Below are positions 34,236 to 42,091 of a stretch of DNA of 64,000 nt, piece by piece (within the stretch, counting starts at the first letter, position 1; every line of letters begins with the position of its first letter). The notes below the pieces were generated by a model, which made no database searches, was not told the origin of the DNA, and saw only the letters and a list, made by a program, of their open reading frames with translations. The translations under genes were made by a program, and so were the position numbers. Source of the DNA: JAFGRU01 sp963665915 (GTDB lineage: Bacteria > Desulfobacterota > Desulfuromonadia > Desulfuromonadales > JAAYDE01); assembly GCA_963665915.2 (NCBI GenBank), contig CAXXSG010000003.1, forward strand, positions 124,001 to 188,000, read 5' to 3'.

Positions 34236-34887
34236 GGGCAATCTTTCTTTTTGGGTGAGCTGTTCCGACCTGAGGATATGACTCCATCTGTTCGGTCAGG
34301 TGACGAGTGCAGTTGAGAAGGATACTCTCCAGGTTTCCAGTTTGTCGGTTGGTTTGGAGAATATTGACGCAGGTGTTATCCTGATGCAACTGATGCCAGT
34401 CGTCAAAAGTTTTGTCGAGGAGGACCTTGAGGATGATTTTATTGATGATACCGTGGGCGATGATCAGGATGGTTTCGGCCTGCGGAATGGAACCCAGTTT
34501 TTCGCGGAGACGGCCGATGCGATGCTCCAGGTCCACCAGCGACTCTCCCCCCGGAGGGCTGAACAGATGAAAAGGCTGACCACTTTCCTCCAGGGCCTGA
34601 AAATAGTCGTCAAAACTTTTTCCCTCCAGGCTGCCGAAACTTCTTTCCTTCAAGTCCGAAACCGGTTGGATTCGAAGTCCGTGGAAACGTGCTATTTCCT
34701 CGGCGGTTTCATGGGCTCTTTTCAGGGTGCTCGACCAGATATGCGAGATTTTCTCCTTTTTCAGGCGTTCCCCCAGGAGTCGGGCCTGATGCCGTCCGGC
34801 GGGACTCAATTCGCCCGGAAACTGGCCCTGAATGATTTTTTCGATGTTGGCCAGGGTTTCCCCGTGGCGGACAATAATCAACTTCAT
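34186..34887 (-). CDS. Histidine phosphatase family protein (phosphoglycerate mutase-like)
   Basis: The protein has 233 residues. The catalytic RHGET motif is at residues 7-11, a second Arg lies in WSSTLKRAHETA, the Glu in LKERSFGSLEGK, and the second His in IIAHGIINKIIL. It matches the cobalamin phosphatase/GpmB branch, which forms a phosphohistidine intermediate. The last 40 residues (QMESYPQVGTAHPKRK...) extend past the domain into the overlap with the DUF89 gene and look unstructured. A role in removing phosphate from a small metabolite is expected, but the substrate is unknown. Confidence 0.87.
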   Translation of the reverse strand: MKLIIVRHGETLANIEKIIQGQFPGELSPAGRHQARLLGERLKKEKISHIWSSTLKRAHETAEEIARFHGLRIQPVSDLKERSFGSLEGKSFDDYFQALEESGQPFHLFSPPGGESLVDLEHRIGRLREKLGSIPQAETILIIAHGIINKIILKVLLDKTFDDWHQLHQDNTCVNILQTNRQTGNLESILLNCTRHLTEQMESYPQVGTAHPKRKIAHENLSGLSPLPGPPDH

Positions 34888-35195
34888 ATTTGAATCCTTC
34901 TGGGAGCAGGAATAAAAACGTCTTCATTTATGAAACATAAATACTATCGAATTGATTAAAAGACTGACAACAAGAAAACATTTAATTTTCCCGAATGTTC
35001 TTTTAAACTGTAAAATATCAAATTCAATCTGATTAAATTTACATAAGTGCAGACTATTCTAAAAGAATAGGACTTCTGCTGTAAAGAGTCAGGGTGTCGG
35101 GGTTGTACCGACAGAAAATGATTCTTGAACGAAAAAGTGAATCCTGCCAAGTCGGGGGGAGTGCCCGGCGGGGTTAAGGATTAGGGAGGTAAATA
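34888..35195. other. Divergent promoter region with small hairpins
   Basis: This is about 308 AT-rich bases between divergently transcribed genes. GCAGACTATTC/GAATAGGACTTCTGC (about 35048-35078) and TGTCGG/CCGACA (about 35094-35112) can form hairpins in the leader of the plus-strand membrane protein gene. No gene is present and no known riboswitch is recognised. Confidence 0.4.
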
Positions 35196-35591
35196 ATGAA
35201 AGGATTATTGATTCGCTGGCTGATATTGGCCCTGGCGGTGATGCTGGCGTCGTACATGATCACCGGAATCAGGGTGGAAGGCTTTGTCTCGGCCCTGATT
35301 GCTGCGGCGCTGCTGGCTTTTCTCAATGCGTTTTTCCGTCCGATTCTGTTTATTCTGACGCTGCCGATCAACCTCCTTTCTCTGGGGTTGTTCACTTTTG
35401 CGATCAATGCGTTCATGCTGATGATGGTTTCCGGTGTGATTGACGGTTTCCATGTGGACAGCTTCGGAGCCGGGCTCTTGGGGTCCCTGATTATCAGCTT
35501 GGTGAGTTGGCTGCTTTCTTCCTTTATCAATGACCGGGGGCAGGTGGAGTATATTACCATGCAGAAAGGCCGGGGTGGCCGTTGGGAATAG
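35196..35591 (+). CDS. Small four-TM membrane protein, 'phage holin family' (PF04020 type)
   Basis: The protein has 131 residues with four hydrophobic helices: IRWLILALAVMLASYMI, SALIAAALLAFLNAFF, ILTLPINLLSLGLFTFAINAFMLMMV and AGLLGSLIISLVSWLLSSF. The phrases 'FLNAFFRPILFILTLPINLLSLGLFTFAINA' are diagnostic of this widespread bacterial family. The name comes from a distant holin resemblance; the genes are chromosomal and of unknown function. It has a good Shine-Dalgarno (AGGGAGGTAAATA). It precedes ispE by about 45 bases and may lead that transcript. Confidence 0.85.
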   Translation: MKGLLIRWLILALAVMLASYMITGIRVEGFVSALIAAALLAFLNAFFRPILFILTLPINLLSLGLFTFAINAFMLMMVSGVIDGFHVDSFGAGLLGSLIISLVSWLLSSFINDRGQVEYITMQKGRGGRWE

Positions 35592-35637
35592 GCAAAAGTC
35601 CGGATTCAATGCTTAAATTCTGGGAACTTATTTGCGT

Positions 35638-36504
35638 ATGGAAAAAATCTGCTGGGCTCCGGCTAAGCTGAATCTCTGCCTCCATGTTGTCGGCAAAAGG
35701 GCTGATGGTTACCATGATTTGCGTATGGTGATGCAGCGCATCTCCCTTTGTGACCGTCTGCGTATTCGCTTGACCCGGGAAGAGGGTATCCAGGTGGTCA
35801 GTCGTGGCGCTGTTTTGCCGCAGGGGACAGGAAATCTGGCGGGCCGGGCTGCTGTTCAGCTCCTCAAGCTGGCCGGCGGGGGGCGGGGTGTCGCCATTGA
35901 GATCGACAAAAGAATTCCTGTGGCGGCCGGCCTGGGGGGCGGTTCTTCGGATGCGGCGAGCGTTCTGATGGCTCTCAACGACATGCTTGATCTGGACTTG
36001 AGTTCCCAGGCGCTTCGGGAGCGGGGGAAGGCTCTGGGAGCGGATGTCCCGTTTTTCATCTTCGGCAAAACGGCCCTGGCGGAAGGGGTCGGTGATATCC
36101 TCGCGGACTACCCGATCCGGCCCGAAGTTTATTATGTTCTCGTCAATCCCGGTTTTCCTGTTTCGACGGCCTGGGTATTCCAAAATTTGGTATTGACATC
36201 AAATGGGGATGAAGCTAATCTAGGCCGGTCTTTAAGCACCTATAACGACTTGCTCAACATACTCCGTAACGACTTGGAGGGTGTGACGGTCAAATACCAC
36301 CCCATTCTCGAAAAAATCAAGCGAGAGTTGATGGGGTTTGGTGCGGACGGCGTTCTGATGTCGGGAAGTGGACCTACGGTTTTCGGTGTTTTTCGGACCC
36401 GGAGCGCGGCTCGCAGAGCGGCGAAAGAGATCGCAGCCAAATCTGCCTGGCAGATTTGGCAGGCGCAGCCTTATCAAGAAAATTTGTTGGTGAATTCTTT
36501 TTGA
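35638..36504 (+). CDS. ispE: 4-diphosphocytidyl-2-C-methyl-D-erythritol kinase
   Basis: The protein has 288 residues from ATG 35638. GHMP-kinase hallmarks are present: 'APAKLNLCLHVVGKRADGYHDLRMVMQ' at the N-terminus, ATP loop PVAAGLGGGSSDAA, and C-terminal GADGVLMSGSGPTVFGVF. It phosphorylates CDP-methylerythritol in the MEP isoprenoid pathway. The position before tRNA-Gln and prs is the usual one in Geobacter-type genomes. No strong Shine-Dalgarno precedes the start (CTGGGAACTTATTTGCGT), so it may depend on upstream translation. Confidence 0.95.
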   Translation: MEKICWAPAKLNLCLHVVGKRADGYHDLRMVMQRISLCDRLRIRLTREEGIQVVSRGAVLPQGTGNLAGRAAVQLLKLAGGGRGVAIEIDKRIPVAAGLGGGSSDAASVLMALNDMLDLDLSSQALRERGKALGADVPFFIFGKTALAEGVGDILADYPIRPEVYYVLVNPGFPVSTAWVFQNLVLTSNGDEANLGRSLSTYNDLLNILRNDLEGVTVKYHPILEKIKRELMGFGADGVLMSGSGPTVFGVFRTRSAARRAAKEIAAKSAWQIWQAQPYQENLLVNSF

Positions 36505-36605
36505 GGCAGGTGTTTGGGCAAATTTTTTTGATTTGCTTGAAAAGAAAAAAACAAATAAATTAAAAAAACGGGTTTCACTTAATCTCACCATCATTGTTTT
36601 GATGT

Positions 36606-36680
36606 TGGGGCGTAGCCAAGTGGTAAGGCACCGGATTTTGATTCCGGCATACCCAGGTTCGAACCCTGGCGCCCCAGCCA
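36606..36680 (+). tRNA. tRNA-Gln (anticodon TTG), CCA encoded
   Basis: The acceptor stem TGGGGCG pairs with CGCCCCA. The D arm is AGCCAAGTGGTAAGGC. The anticodon stem CCGGA/TCCGG holds loop TTTTGAT with anticodon TTG. The T arm is CCAGGTTCGAACCCTGG. The discriminator base is G, followed by an encoded CCA (36678-36680). It sits between ispE and prs in the same direction. Confidence 0.97.
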
Positions 36681-36737
36681 CAGGTTTAAGAAAAGCCCTG
36701 TTTGTAAAGATGGTTACCTTGTAATGGCATGGGGTTT

Positions 36738-36773
36738 AGGTCACGGGCTTGTACCGTGACCTGCGTTTTTTTT
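36738..36773 (+). terminator. Terminator/attenuator between tRNA-Gln and prs
   Basis: AGGTCACGG (36738-36746) pairs with CCGTGACCT (36754-36762), followed by GCG and eight T. It ends 25 bases before the prs start codon, so no promoter fits between them, and prs must be reached either by readthrough or from a start inside the hairpin region. Confidence 0.85.
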
Positions 36774-36798
36774 AATCGGCAACCGAAAGCATCTGGTC

Positions 36799-37737
36799 AT
36801 GAGCAACCTCCAGGTTTTTACCGGAAATTCCAATCCCCAACTGGTCCAGGAAATTTGCGATATTCTGGATATACCGCTGGGAAAGGCCAAGGTGAAAACT
36901 TTCTCCGATGGAGAAATCCAGGTTGAAATTCAGGAAAATGTTCGCGGCATGGATGTCCACATCATCCAGTCGACCTGTTATCCCTCTAACGACAACCTGA
37001 TGGAACTCCTGATCATGATCGATGCGCTCAAAAGGGCTTCTGCGGCACGTATCGACGCCGTCATTCCCTATTTCGGCTATGCCCGCCAGGATCGCAAAGT
37101 GGCGCCCCGTACTCCAATCAGCAGCAAACTTGTGGCCGACCTGCTGTCGGTTGCCGGCGCCAACCGGATACTCACCGTTGATTTGCACGCCGGTCAGATT
37201 CAGGGGTTTTTCAATATTCCTGTGGATCATCTTTATGCAGCGCCCGTTATTCTTCAGGATGTCAAGCCCCGTTTTGGCGACGATCTGGTGGTCGTTTCCC
37301 CGGACGCTGGGGGGACGGAAAGAGCACGGGCTTATGCCAAGCGCCTGAAAGCGGGGCTGGCTGTACTGGACAAGCGTCGGAGTGAGGCCAATGTTTCCCA
37401 GGTCATGCATGTTATCGGGGAAGTTGAAGGAAAGGTCTGCGTTCTTATCGATGATATGATCGATACGGCCGGAACTATCTGTCAGGCCGCGGATGCACTG
37501 ACGGAAAAAGGCGCGAAAGTGGTGTATGGTTGCACCACCCACGCGGTTCTGTCCGGTCCGGCTCTGGACAGAATTAATCGCAGTAGCCTCAAGGAACTGG
37601 TGGTTACCAATACCATCCCTCTCAATGGAAAAGAGAAGGAGTGTCCCAAACTCAGATGCCTTTCGGTTGCGCCACTTCTTGCGGAAGCGATTCGCAGAGT
37701 ACACGATAATGAATCGGTCACTTCCCTGTTTGTTTAA
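36799..37737 (+). CDS. prs: Ribose-phosphate pyrophosphokinase
   Basis: The protein has 312 residues, the standard length. 'FTGNSNPQLVQEICDILDIPLGK' opens the protein, 'DIHIIQS'-like and 'PYFGYARQDRK' segments follow, and the PRPP-binding loop is DDMIDTAGTI near residue 219. It transfers pyrophosphate from ATP to ribose 5-phosphate, giving PRPP for nucleotides, His and Trp. The start lacks a clear Shine-Dalgarno (AAGCATCTGGTC), which together with the preceding hairpin suggests tight control. rplY follows by 53 bases. Confidence 0.96.
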   Translation: MSNLQVFTGNSNPQLVQEICDILDIPLGKAKVKTFSDGEIQVEIQENVRGMDVHIIQSTCYPSNDNLMELLIMIDALKRASAARIDAVIPYFGYARQDRKVAPRTPISSKLVADLLSVAGANRILTVDLHAGQIQGFFNIPVDHLYAAPVILQDVKPRFGDDLVVVSPDAGGTERARAYAKRLKAGLAVLDKRRSEANVSQVMHVIGEVEGKVCVLIDDMIDTAGTICQAADALTEKGAKVVYGCTTHAVLSGPALDRINRSSLKELVVTNTIPLNGKEKECPKLRCLSVAPLLAEAIRRVHDNESVTSLFV

Positions 37738-37790
37738 GGGCTGCCGATTTCATTTGTGAATAACACGGAAAATGGAGGATAGTTCGAATA

Positions 37791-38462
37791 ATGTCAGAAT
37801 CAATGTTAAATGTATCCCTTCGGGAAGCTACAGGTAAAGGTGTTGCACGTCGCCTTCGCGTTGAGGGGCAGATTCCCGCGGCTTATTACGGAAAAGGTCT
37901 GGACCATTGCCCGCTGGCGGTTGATATCAAGGCCTTGAAAGCTGCTTTATCCACAGAGGCGGGGCTCAATACTCTTATCAGACTTAAGGGTGAAGGGCCT
38001 TTCAGTGACACGGTGGTGATCGTCAAGGATATCCAGATCGAGCCCTTGTCGAGAAAACCTCTGCATGTCGATTTTCAGGCTATAGACCTGACTAAGAAAA
38101 CTCTGGTCATGGTGCCACTGAAAATCGTCGGCAAAGCGGAAGGGGAAACAACGGGAGGAGTGTTGCAGGTTATCCACAAGGACGTGGAAGTTCGCTGCCT
38201 GCCCATGGCCATACCGCCTTTCATCGAAGTGGATGTAACCGCACTGGAGATTGGAGATTCGATCCATATCGAAGACCTGGTCTTTCCCGCCGATGTTGAA
38301 ACGACTTTCGAAGAGAACTTTGTCATCGTGAACGTCAGCGAAATCAGGGAAGAGATAGAGGAAGAAGAGGAAGTTGCTGAAGGCGAAGAAGAGGAAGCTG
38401 CCGAAGGCGAAGAAGCGGAAACTGCCGAAGAGCAGCCTGAAGAAGGTGAAGCCAAGGAATAA
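37791..38462 (+). CDS. rplY: 50S ribosomal protein L25, CTC form
   Basis: The protein has 223 residues. The N-terminal 5S-rRNA-binding domain ('REATGKGVARRLRVEGQIPAAYYGKGLDHCPL') is followed by the CTC C-terminal domain ('VMVPLKIVGKAEGETTGGVLQVIHKDVEVRCLPMAIP') and an acidic Glu/Ala tail of about 40 residues. It is the long general-stress (CTC) form, as in most deltaproteobacteria. TGGAGGATAG supports the start. pth follows after 11 bases. Confidence 0.95.
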   Translation: MSESMLNVSLREATGKGVARRLRVEGQIPAAYYGKGLDHCPLAVDIKALKAALSTEAGLNTLIRLKGEGPFSDTVVIVKDIQIEPLSRKPLHVDFQAIDLTKKTLVMVPLKIVGKAEGETTGGVLQVIHKDVEVRCLPMAIPPFIEVDVTALEIGDSIHIEDLVFPADVETTFEENFVIVNVSEIREEIEEEEEVAEGEEEEAAEGEEAETAEEQPEEGEAKE

Positions 38463-38473
38463 CCGGAGGCATA

Positions 38474-39061
38474 TTGAAGCTGATCGTCGGGCTGGGGAAT
38501 CCGGGGGACAGGTATTCCGGAACACGCCATAACATCGGCTTTATGGTTGTTGAGCTTCTGGCCGAAAAAAACGGCATCCGGATCAAGAAGAAAGGCCATC
38601 AGGGCTACTATGGAGTCGGTCGTGTGGCTGGCCAGGAAGTGACCCTGCTCTTGCCCCGGACTTATATGAACCTCAGCGGGGCCAGCGTCGGCTCAGCGGT
38701 TAAGGCGCTTGGGCTTGACACGGAGGAGGATGTCGTCATTGTTCATGATGATGTCGACCTCCCCTTTGGAAAGTTGAGAATTCGTTGTGGGGGGGGGCAT
38801 GGTGGCCACAACGGAATCCGGAATATCTGCCAGGTTTTGGGGAACAGTGAATTTACCCGCCTCAAGCTGGGGCTCGGGCGTCCTCATCCCGAGGAAGAAA
38901 CCGCGGACTTTGTCTTAAGAAAATTTTCCTCTGCGGAGCGAGAAGACCTGCAGAAGGTCCTGACGTCTGCTGTTGCAGCTATTGAGATTCTGCTCTCGCA
39001 AGGGCCTAAGGCGGCAATGAATGAATTTAACAATTGCGATATATTAAATCTTGTAAATTAA
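38474..39061 (+). CDS. pth: Peptidyl-tRNA hydrolase
   Basis: The protein has 195 residues starting at TTG, with CCGGAGGCATA before it. Family signatures are GLGNPGDRYSGTRHNIGF with the catalytic His near 20, 'TYMNLSGASVGSA', 'VHDDVDLPFGKLRIRCGGGHGGHNGIRNI' and 'FTRLKLGLGRP'. It cleaves the ester bond of peptidyl-tRNA dropped from stalled ribosomes. Cotranscription with rplY is expected. Confidence 0.96.
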   Translation: MKLIVGLGNPGDRYSGTRHNIGFMVVELLAEKNGIRIKKKGHQGYYGVGRVAGQEVTLLLPRTYMNLSGASVGSAVKALGLDTEEDVVIVHDDVDLPFGKLRIRCGGGHGGHNGIRNICQVLGNSEFTRLKLGLGRPHPEEETADFVLRKFSSAEREDLQKVLTSAVAAIEILLSQGPKAAMNEFNNCDILNLVN

Positions 39062-39084
39062 AATAGAGAGGGGAAGGAATTACA

Positions 39085-41091
39085 ATGGAAATCTTAGCCC
39101 TGATTTTAGGTTTGGTTGGTTTTGGTATCGCAATCCTACTGTACAACAAGGTAAAGACGGAGCCTGTTGGGAATGAGGTCATGGAGGATATTTCCACCGC
39201 CATCCATGACGGAGCTATGGCATTTCTGCACCGTGAATACAGGATGCTGGGTATTTTCATTGCTGTTGTGTTCCTTCTTATTCTGCTTGGCATGGATTAC
39301 CAGACCGCCCTTGCTTTCCTTGGCGGCGCCGCCTGCTCCATGATCTGTGGGTTTATCGGTATGAAAGCCGCGACTCGTGCCAACGTCCGCACTTCTGAAG
39401 CCGCACGTACCGGCGGACAGGCCAAGGCCCTGATGGTTTCCTATAACGGCGGGGCGGTAATGGGACTGTGCGTGGCATCCCTGGGTCTGGTGGGTGTCGG
39501 GATTGCTTATTATTTCTATGGTGGCGATCCCATGACAGCCCGCTACATCAACGGATTTGCCATGGGTGCTTCCTCCATAGCCCTCTTTGCTCGTGTCGGT
39601 GGCGGGATTTACACTAAAGCTGCGGATGTCGGCGCGGACTTGGTCGGCAAGGTCGAAGCCGGGATCCCCGAAGATGACCCCCGTAATCCCGGTGTCATCG
39701 CCGATAACGTCGGAGATTGCGTTGGCGACACCGCGGGCATGGGCGCGGATATTTTCGAATCCTATGTCGGTTCGATCATTGCGACAATCGCTATTGCCGC
39801 AGCGGCCAGCCCGACTCTGCTGGCTAAACTCGGCGGCGGGGAGCACATTCAATCATCAGCCATGATGCTGCCGCTGGTCCTGGCCATGTTCGGCCTGCTC
39901 TTCTCCATTTGCGGTATTTTTTCCATGAAAATTCTGAAAGATAAAGATCCGGCGGAAGCCCTCCGCTATACGACCTTTATTGCGGCCGGCCTGTTTTTGG
40001 CGGCAGCTTTCTTGATCATTGTGGTCATGGGGATCAATTCCGGTGTTTTCCTGGCGATTGTTGCCGGGACCTTGGCGGGAGTTGTCATCGGCCTGATCAC
40101 CGAATATTATACCGCGGGCGCACCGATCCGCCGTATCGCCGTGGCCAGCAAGACCGGTCCGGCAACGAACATTATTCATGGCCTGGCCGTCGGACTGGAA
40201 AGTACTGCCCTTCCGGTGCTGATTATCTGTCTCGCCATCTTGGTCGCCAATTACTGTGCCGGCCTTTACGGTATCGGCATTGCTGCTGTCGGCATGCTCG
40301 CCACCGTCGGTGTAACCATGACGGTTGATGCCTATGGACCGATAGCCGACAATGCCGGCGGTATTTCCGAAATGGCCGCCCTCGGTCCCGAAGTTCGGGA
40401 AATTACCGATGGTCTGGACGCTATCGGCAACACTACAGCAGCAATGGGCAAGGGGTTTGCGATCGGTTCCGCGGCCCTGACCGCCCTGGCACTGTTCTCG
40501 GCTTATGCGACGACAGTCGGCCTGGAAAGTATCAATCTGATCAACCCTCTGACCGTTGTCGGGTTGCTTATCGGCGGGGTTCTGCCCTTTTTTATCGGCG
40601 CTTTGACCATGACCAGTGTCGGTCGTGCCGCGGGCAAGATGGTAGAAGAAATCCGGCGCCAGTTCCGCGAAATCCCCGGCCTTCTTGATGGCAAAGAAGG
40701 GGTTAAGCCTGATTCTCAAAAATGCATCGATATCTCCGCCAAAGCGGCGCTTAAGGAAATGATTCTTCCGGGTATGGTCGCGGTTGTCAGCCCTGTTCTG
40801 GTGGGTTTCATCCTCGGCAAGGAAGCTCTCGGCGGCATGCTGGCAGGTGCCTTGCTGGCCGGTGTGCTCCTGGCTCTGATGATGTCGAACGGCGGGGGTG
40901 CCTGGGACAATGCCAAAAAGTTCATTGAAAAAGGCGAACTGGCGGGCGAGAAAAAAGGAACCGAAGCTCACCATGCGGCCGTTGTCGGTGATACCGTCGG
41001 CGATCCTTTCAAGGATACGTCCGGGCCGGCCATGAATATTCTCATCAAGCTGATGAGCGTTATTTCTCTGGTTATTGCGCCGCTGCTTTAA
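39085..41091 (+). CDS. hppA: Membrane-bound ion-translocating pyrophosphatase, K+-dependent type
   Basis: The protein has 668 residues with about 16 hydrophobic helices. The substrate motif 'EDDPRNPGVIADNVGDCVGDTAGMGAD' is complete. The segment GNTTAAMGKG has Ala where K+-independent enzymes have Lys, so this is the K+-dependent class. It couples pyrophosphate hydrolysis to proton or sodium export across the inner membrane; the ion cannot be settled by eye. It lies between pth and rpsF where related genomes often carry ychF. A terminator follows directly. Confidence 0.95.
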   Translation: MEILALILGLVGFGIAILLYNKVKTEPVGNEVMEDISTAIHDGAMAFLHREYRMLGIFIAVVFLLILLGMDYQTALAFLGGAACSMICGFIGMKAATRANVRTSEAARTGGQAKALMVSYNGGAVMGLCVASLGLVGVGIAYYFYGGDPMTARYINGFAMGASSIALFARVGGGIYTKAADVGADLVGKVEAGIPEDDPRNPGVIADNVGDCVGDTAGMGADIFESYVGSIIATIAIAAAASPTLLAKLGGGEHIQSSAMMLPLVLAMFGLLFSICGIFSMKILKDKDPAEALRYTTFIAAGLFLAAAFLIIVVMGINSGVFLAIVAGTLAGVVIGLITEYYTAGAPIRRIAVASKTGPATNIIHGLAVGLESTALPVLIICLAILVANYCAGLYGIGIAAVGMLATVGVTMTVDAYGPIADNAGGISEMAALGPEVREITDGLDAIGNTTAAMGKGFAIGSAALTALALFSAYATTVGLESINLINPLTVVGLLIGGVLPFFIGALTMTSVGRAAGKMVEEIRRQFREIPGLLDGKEGVKPDSQKCIDISAKAALKEMILPGMVAVVSPVLVGFILGKEALGGMLAGALLAGVLLALMMSNGGGAWDNAKKFIEKGELAGEKKGTEAHHAAVVGDTVGDPFKDTSGPAMNILIKLMSVISLVIAPLL

Positions 41092-41116
41092 AGCTGGTCG
41101 CATATCATCTGCTTTT

Positions 41117-41152
41117 AAAGCGATAGCCGGATTACGTCCGGCTATCGCTTTT
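41117..41152 (+). terminator. Intrinsic terminator after the pyrophosphatase gene
   Basis: AAAGCGATAGCCGGA and TCCGGCTATCGCTTTT form a perfect stem of about 14 pairs with a short loop and a T-run. It separates this gene from the rpsF operon. Confidence 0.88.
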
Positions 41153-41254
41153 GTTTCAGGTGAAAAACGGTGTAACCGGAACTGATCCTTGAAAAGTTTT
41201 GAAAATTATGATAAACAGCGATGCTTTCGTTGGGAAAGTGATCTGCTGTCCATA

Positions 41255-41297
41255 CTCCTTGCTCCGGGGAAGACCGGGGCTAAAATCCGAGAGGAGG
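41255..41297 (+). promoter_or_regulatory. Structured rpsF leader, possible S6:S18 autoregulatory site
   Basis: GCTCCGG (41261-41267) can pair with CCGGGGC (41274-41280), and the flanking CTCCT (41255-41259) can pair with AGGAG (41292-41296), the Shine-Dalgarno of rpsF. Such a structure would hide the ribosome site. S6:S18 complexes bind a leader hairpin with an exposed CCG in many bacteria, and CCG occurs here twice. This is inference. Confidence 0.35.
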
Positions 41298-41306
41298 TTA
41301 CGTTAG

Positions 41307-41747
41307 ATGCGAACCTATGAAACCATTTTTATTGTCAATCCGGAAATATCGGGTGACGCCTATCAGGATCTGCTGGGAAAGTACAAAGAAATTCTAAGCC
41401 AGCAGAATGCCGTTCTTCACAAAGTCGACGAATGGGGGACCAAGTCGCTGGCCTACTCTGTTCGAAAACAGACTAAGGGAACTTTTGCTCTGTTTATTTT
41501 TGATTCCGAACCTGCAGGTCTTTCCGAACTTGAAAGGCGTTTCAGGCTGGATGAATCCGTCATCAAGTTCCAAACCGTTCTCCTGGAAAAATTCGATCCC
41601 AGCACCCTCGAGCCTGCCAAGCCTTCCGTAGAAGAAGCTGTTGAGACTCCGGAAAAAACTGAATCCGAACCCGAGGCGGAAGCTGACAGCGAAGTTTCTG
41701 AAAAGGAAAAAGGGGATGAAGAAGCTCGTGATGAGAGCGAAGACTGA
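41307..41747 (+). CDS. rpsF: 30S ribosomal protein S6
   Basis: The protein has 146 residues. The core (1-95) has 'RTYETIFIVNPEISGDAYQDLLGKYKEIL', 'WGTKSLAYSVRKQTKGTFALF' and 'FRLDESVIKFQTVLL', as expected of S6. A 45-residue acidic tail (VEEAVETPEKTESEPE...RDESED) extends it beyond the usual 95-130 residues. It sits first in the rpsF-rpsR-DUF2232-rplI operon, with strong GAGAGGAGG before the ATG. Confidence 0.96.
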   Translation: MRTYETIFIVNPEISGDAYQDLLGKYKEILSQQNAVLHKVDEWGTKSLAYSVRKQTKGTFALFIFDSEPAGLSELERRFRLDESVIKFQTVLLEKFDPSTLEPAKPSVEEAVETPEKTESEPEAEADSEVSEKEKGDEEARDESED

Positions 41748-41776
41748 ACACCAGGAAATCGGAGAGGAGATATATT

Positions 41777-42055
41777 ATGGCTTTTGAAAGAAAACCTTAT
41801 GTCAAGAGAAGTGGTGGAGCCGATAGCTCTCGCAGGCGCATGAGCCGGAGAAAAGGCTGCCGTTTTTGTGCTGACACAACCATCAAAATCGATTACAAGC
41901 AAGTTGACGGCCTTCGCCATTTCCTGACCGAGCGCGGGAAGATCATTCCCCGGCGCATTACCGGAAATTGCGCTACCCATCAGAGAAAGCTGTGCGGCGA
42001 AATTAAGAGAGCACGCAATATTGCGCTGCTTCCTTTTTCCGGGCGGCTTTACTAA
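41777..42055 (+). CDS. rpsR: 30S ribosomal protein S18
   Basis: The protein has 92 residues. The N-terminal Lys/Arg-rich part contains CRFC, and the core 'IDYKQVDGLRHFLTERGKIIPRRITGNCATHQRKLCGEIKRARNIALLPF' is unmistakable. S18 pairs with S6 on the platform of the small subunit. Two Cys pairs (CRFC and C...C in GNCATHQRKLC) indicate the zinc-binding C+ form. It has good ribosome site GGAGAGGAG. Confidence 0.97.
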   Translation: MAFERKPYVKRSGGADSSRRRMSRRKGCRFCADTTIKIDYKQVDGLRHFLTERGKIIPRRITGNCATHQRKLCGEIKRARNIALLPFSGRLY

Positions 42056-42091
42056 TTAATTGACGTCCAATTTTCTTCTGGAACGCTGAGT

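Noticed and set aside
39856..41103. 415-codon minus-strand open frame opposite the pyrophosphatase gene
   Set aside because: It is a shadow of the strongly biased membrane-protein coding strand; composition is Gln/His/Asp-rich and lacks a ribosome site.
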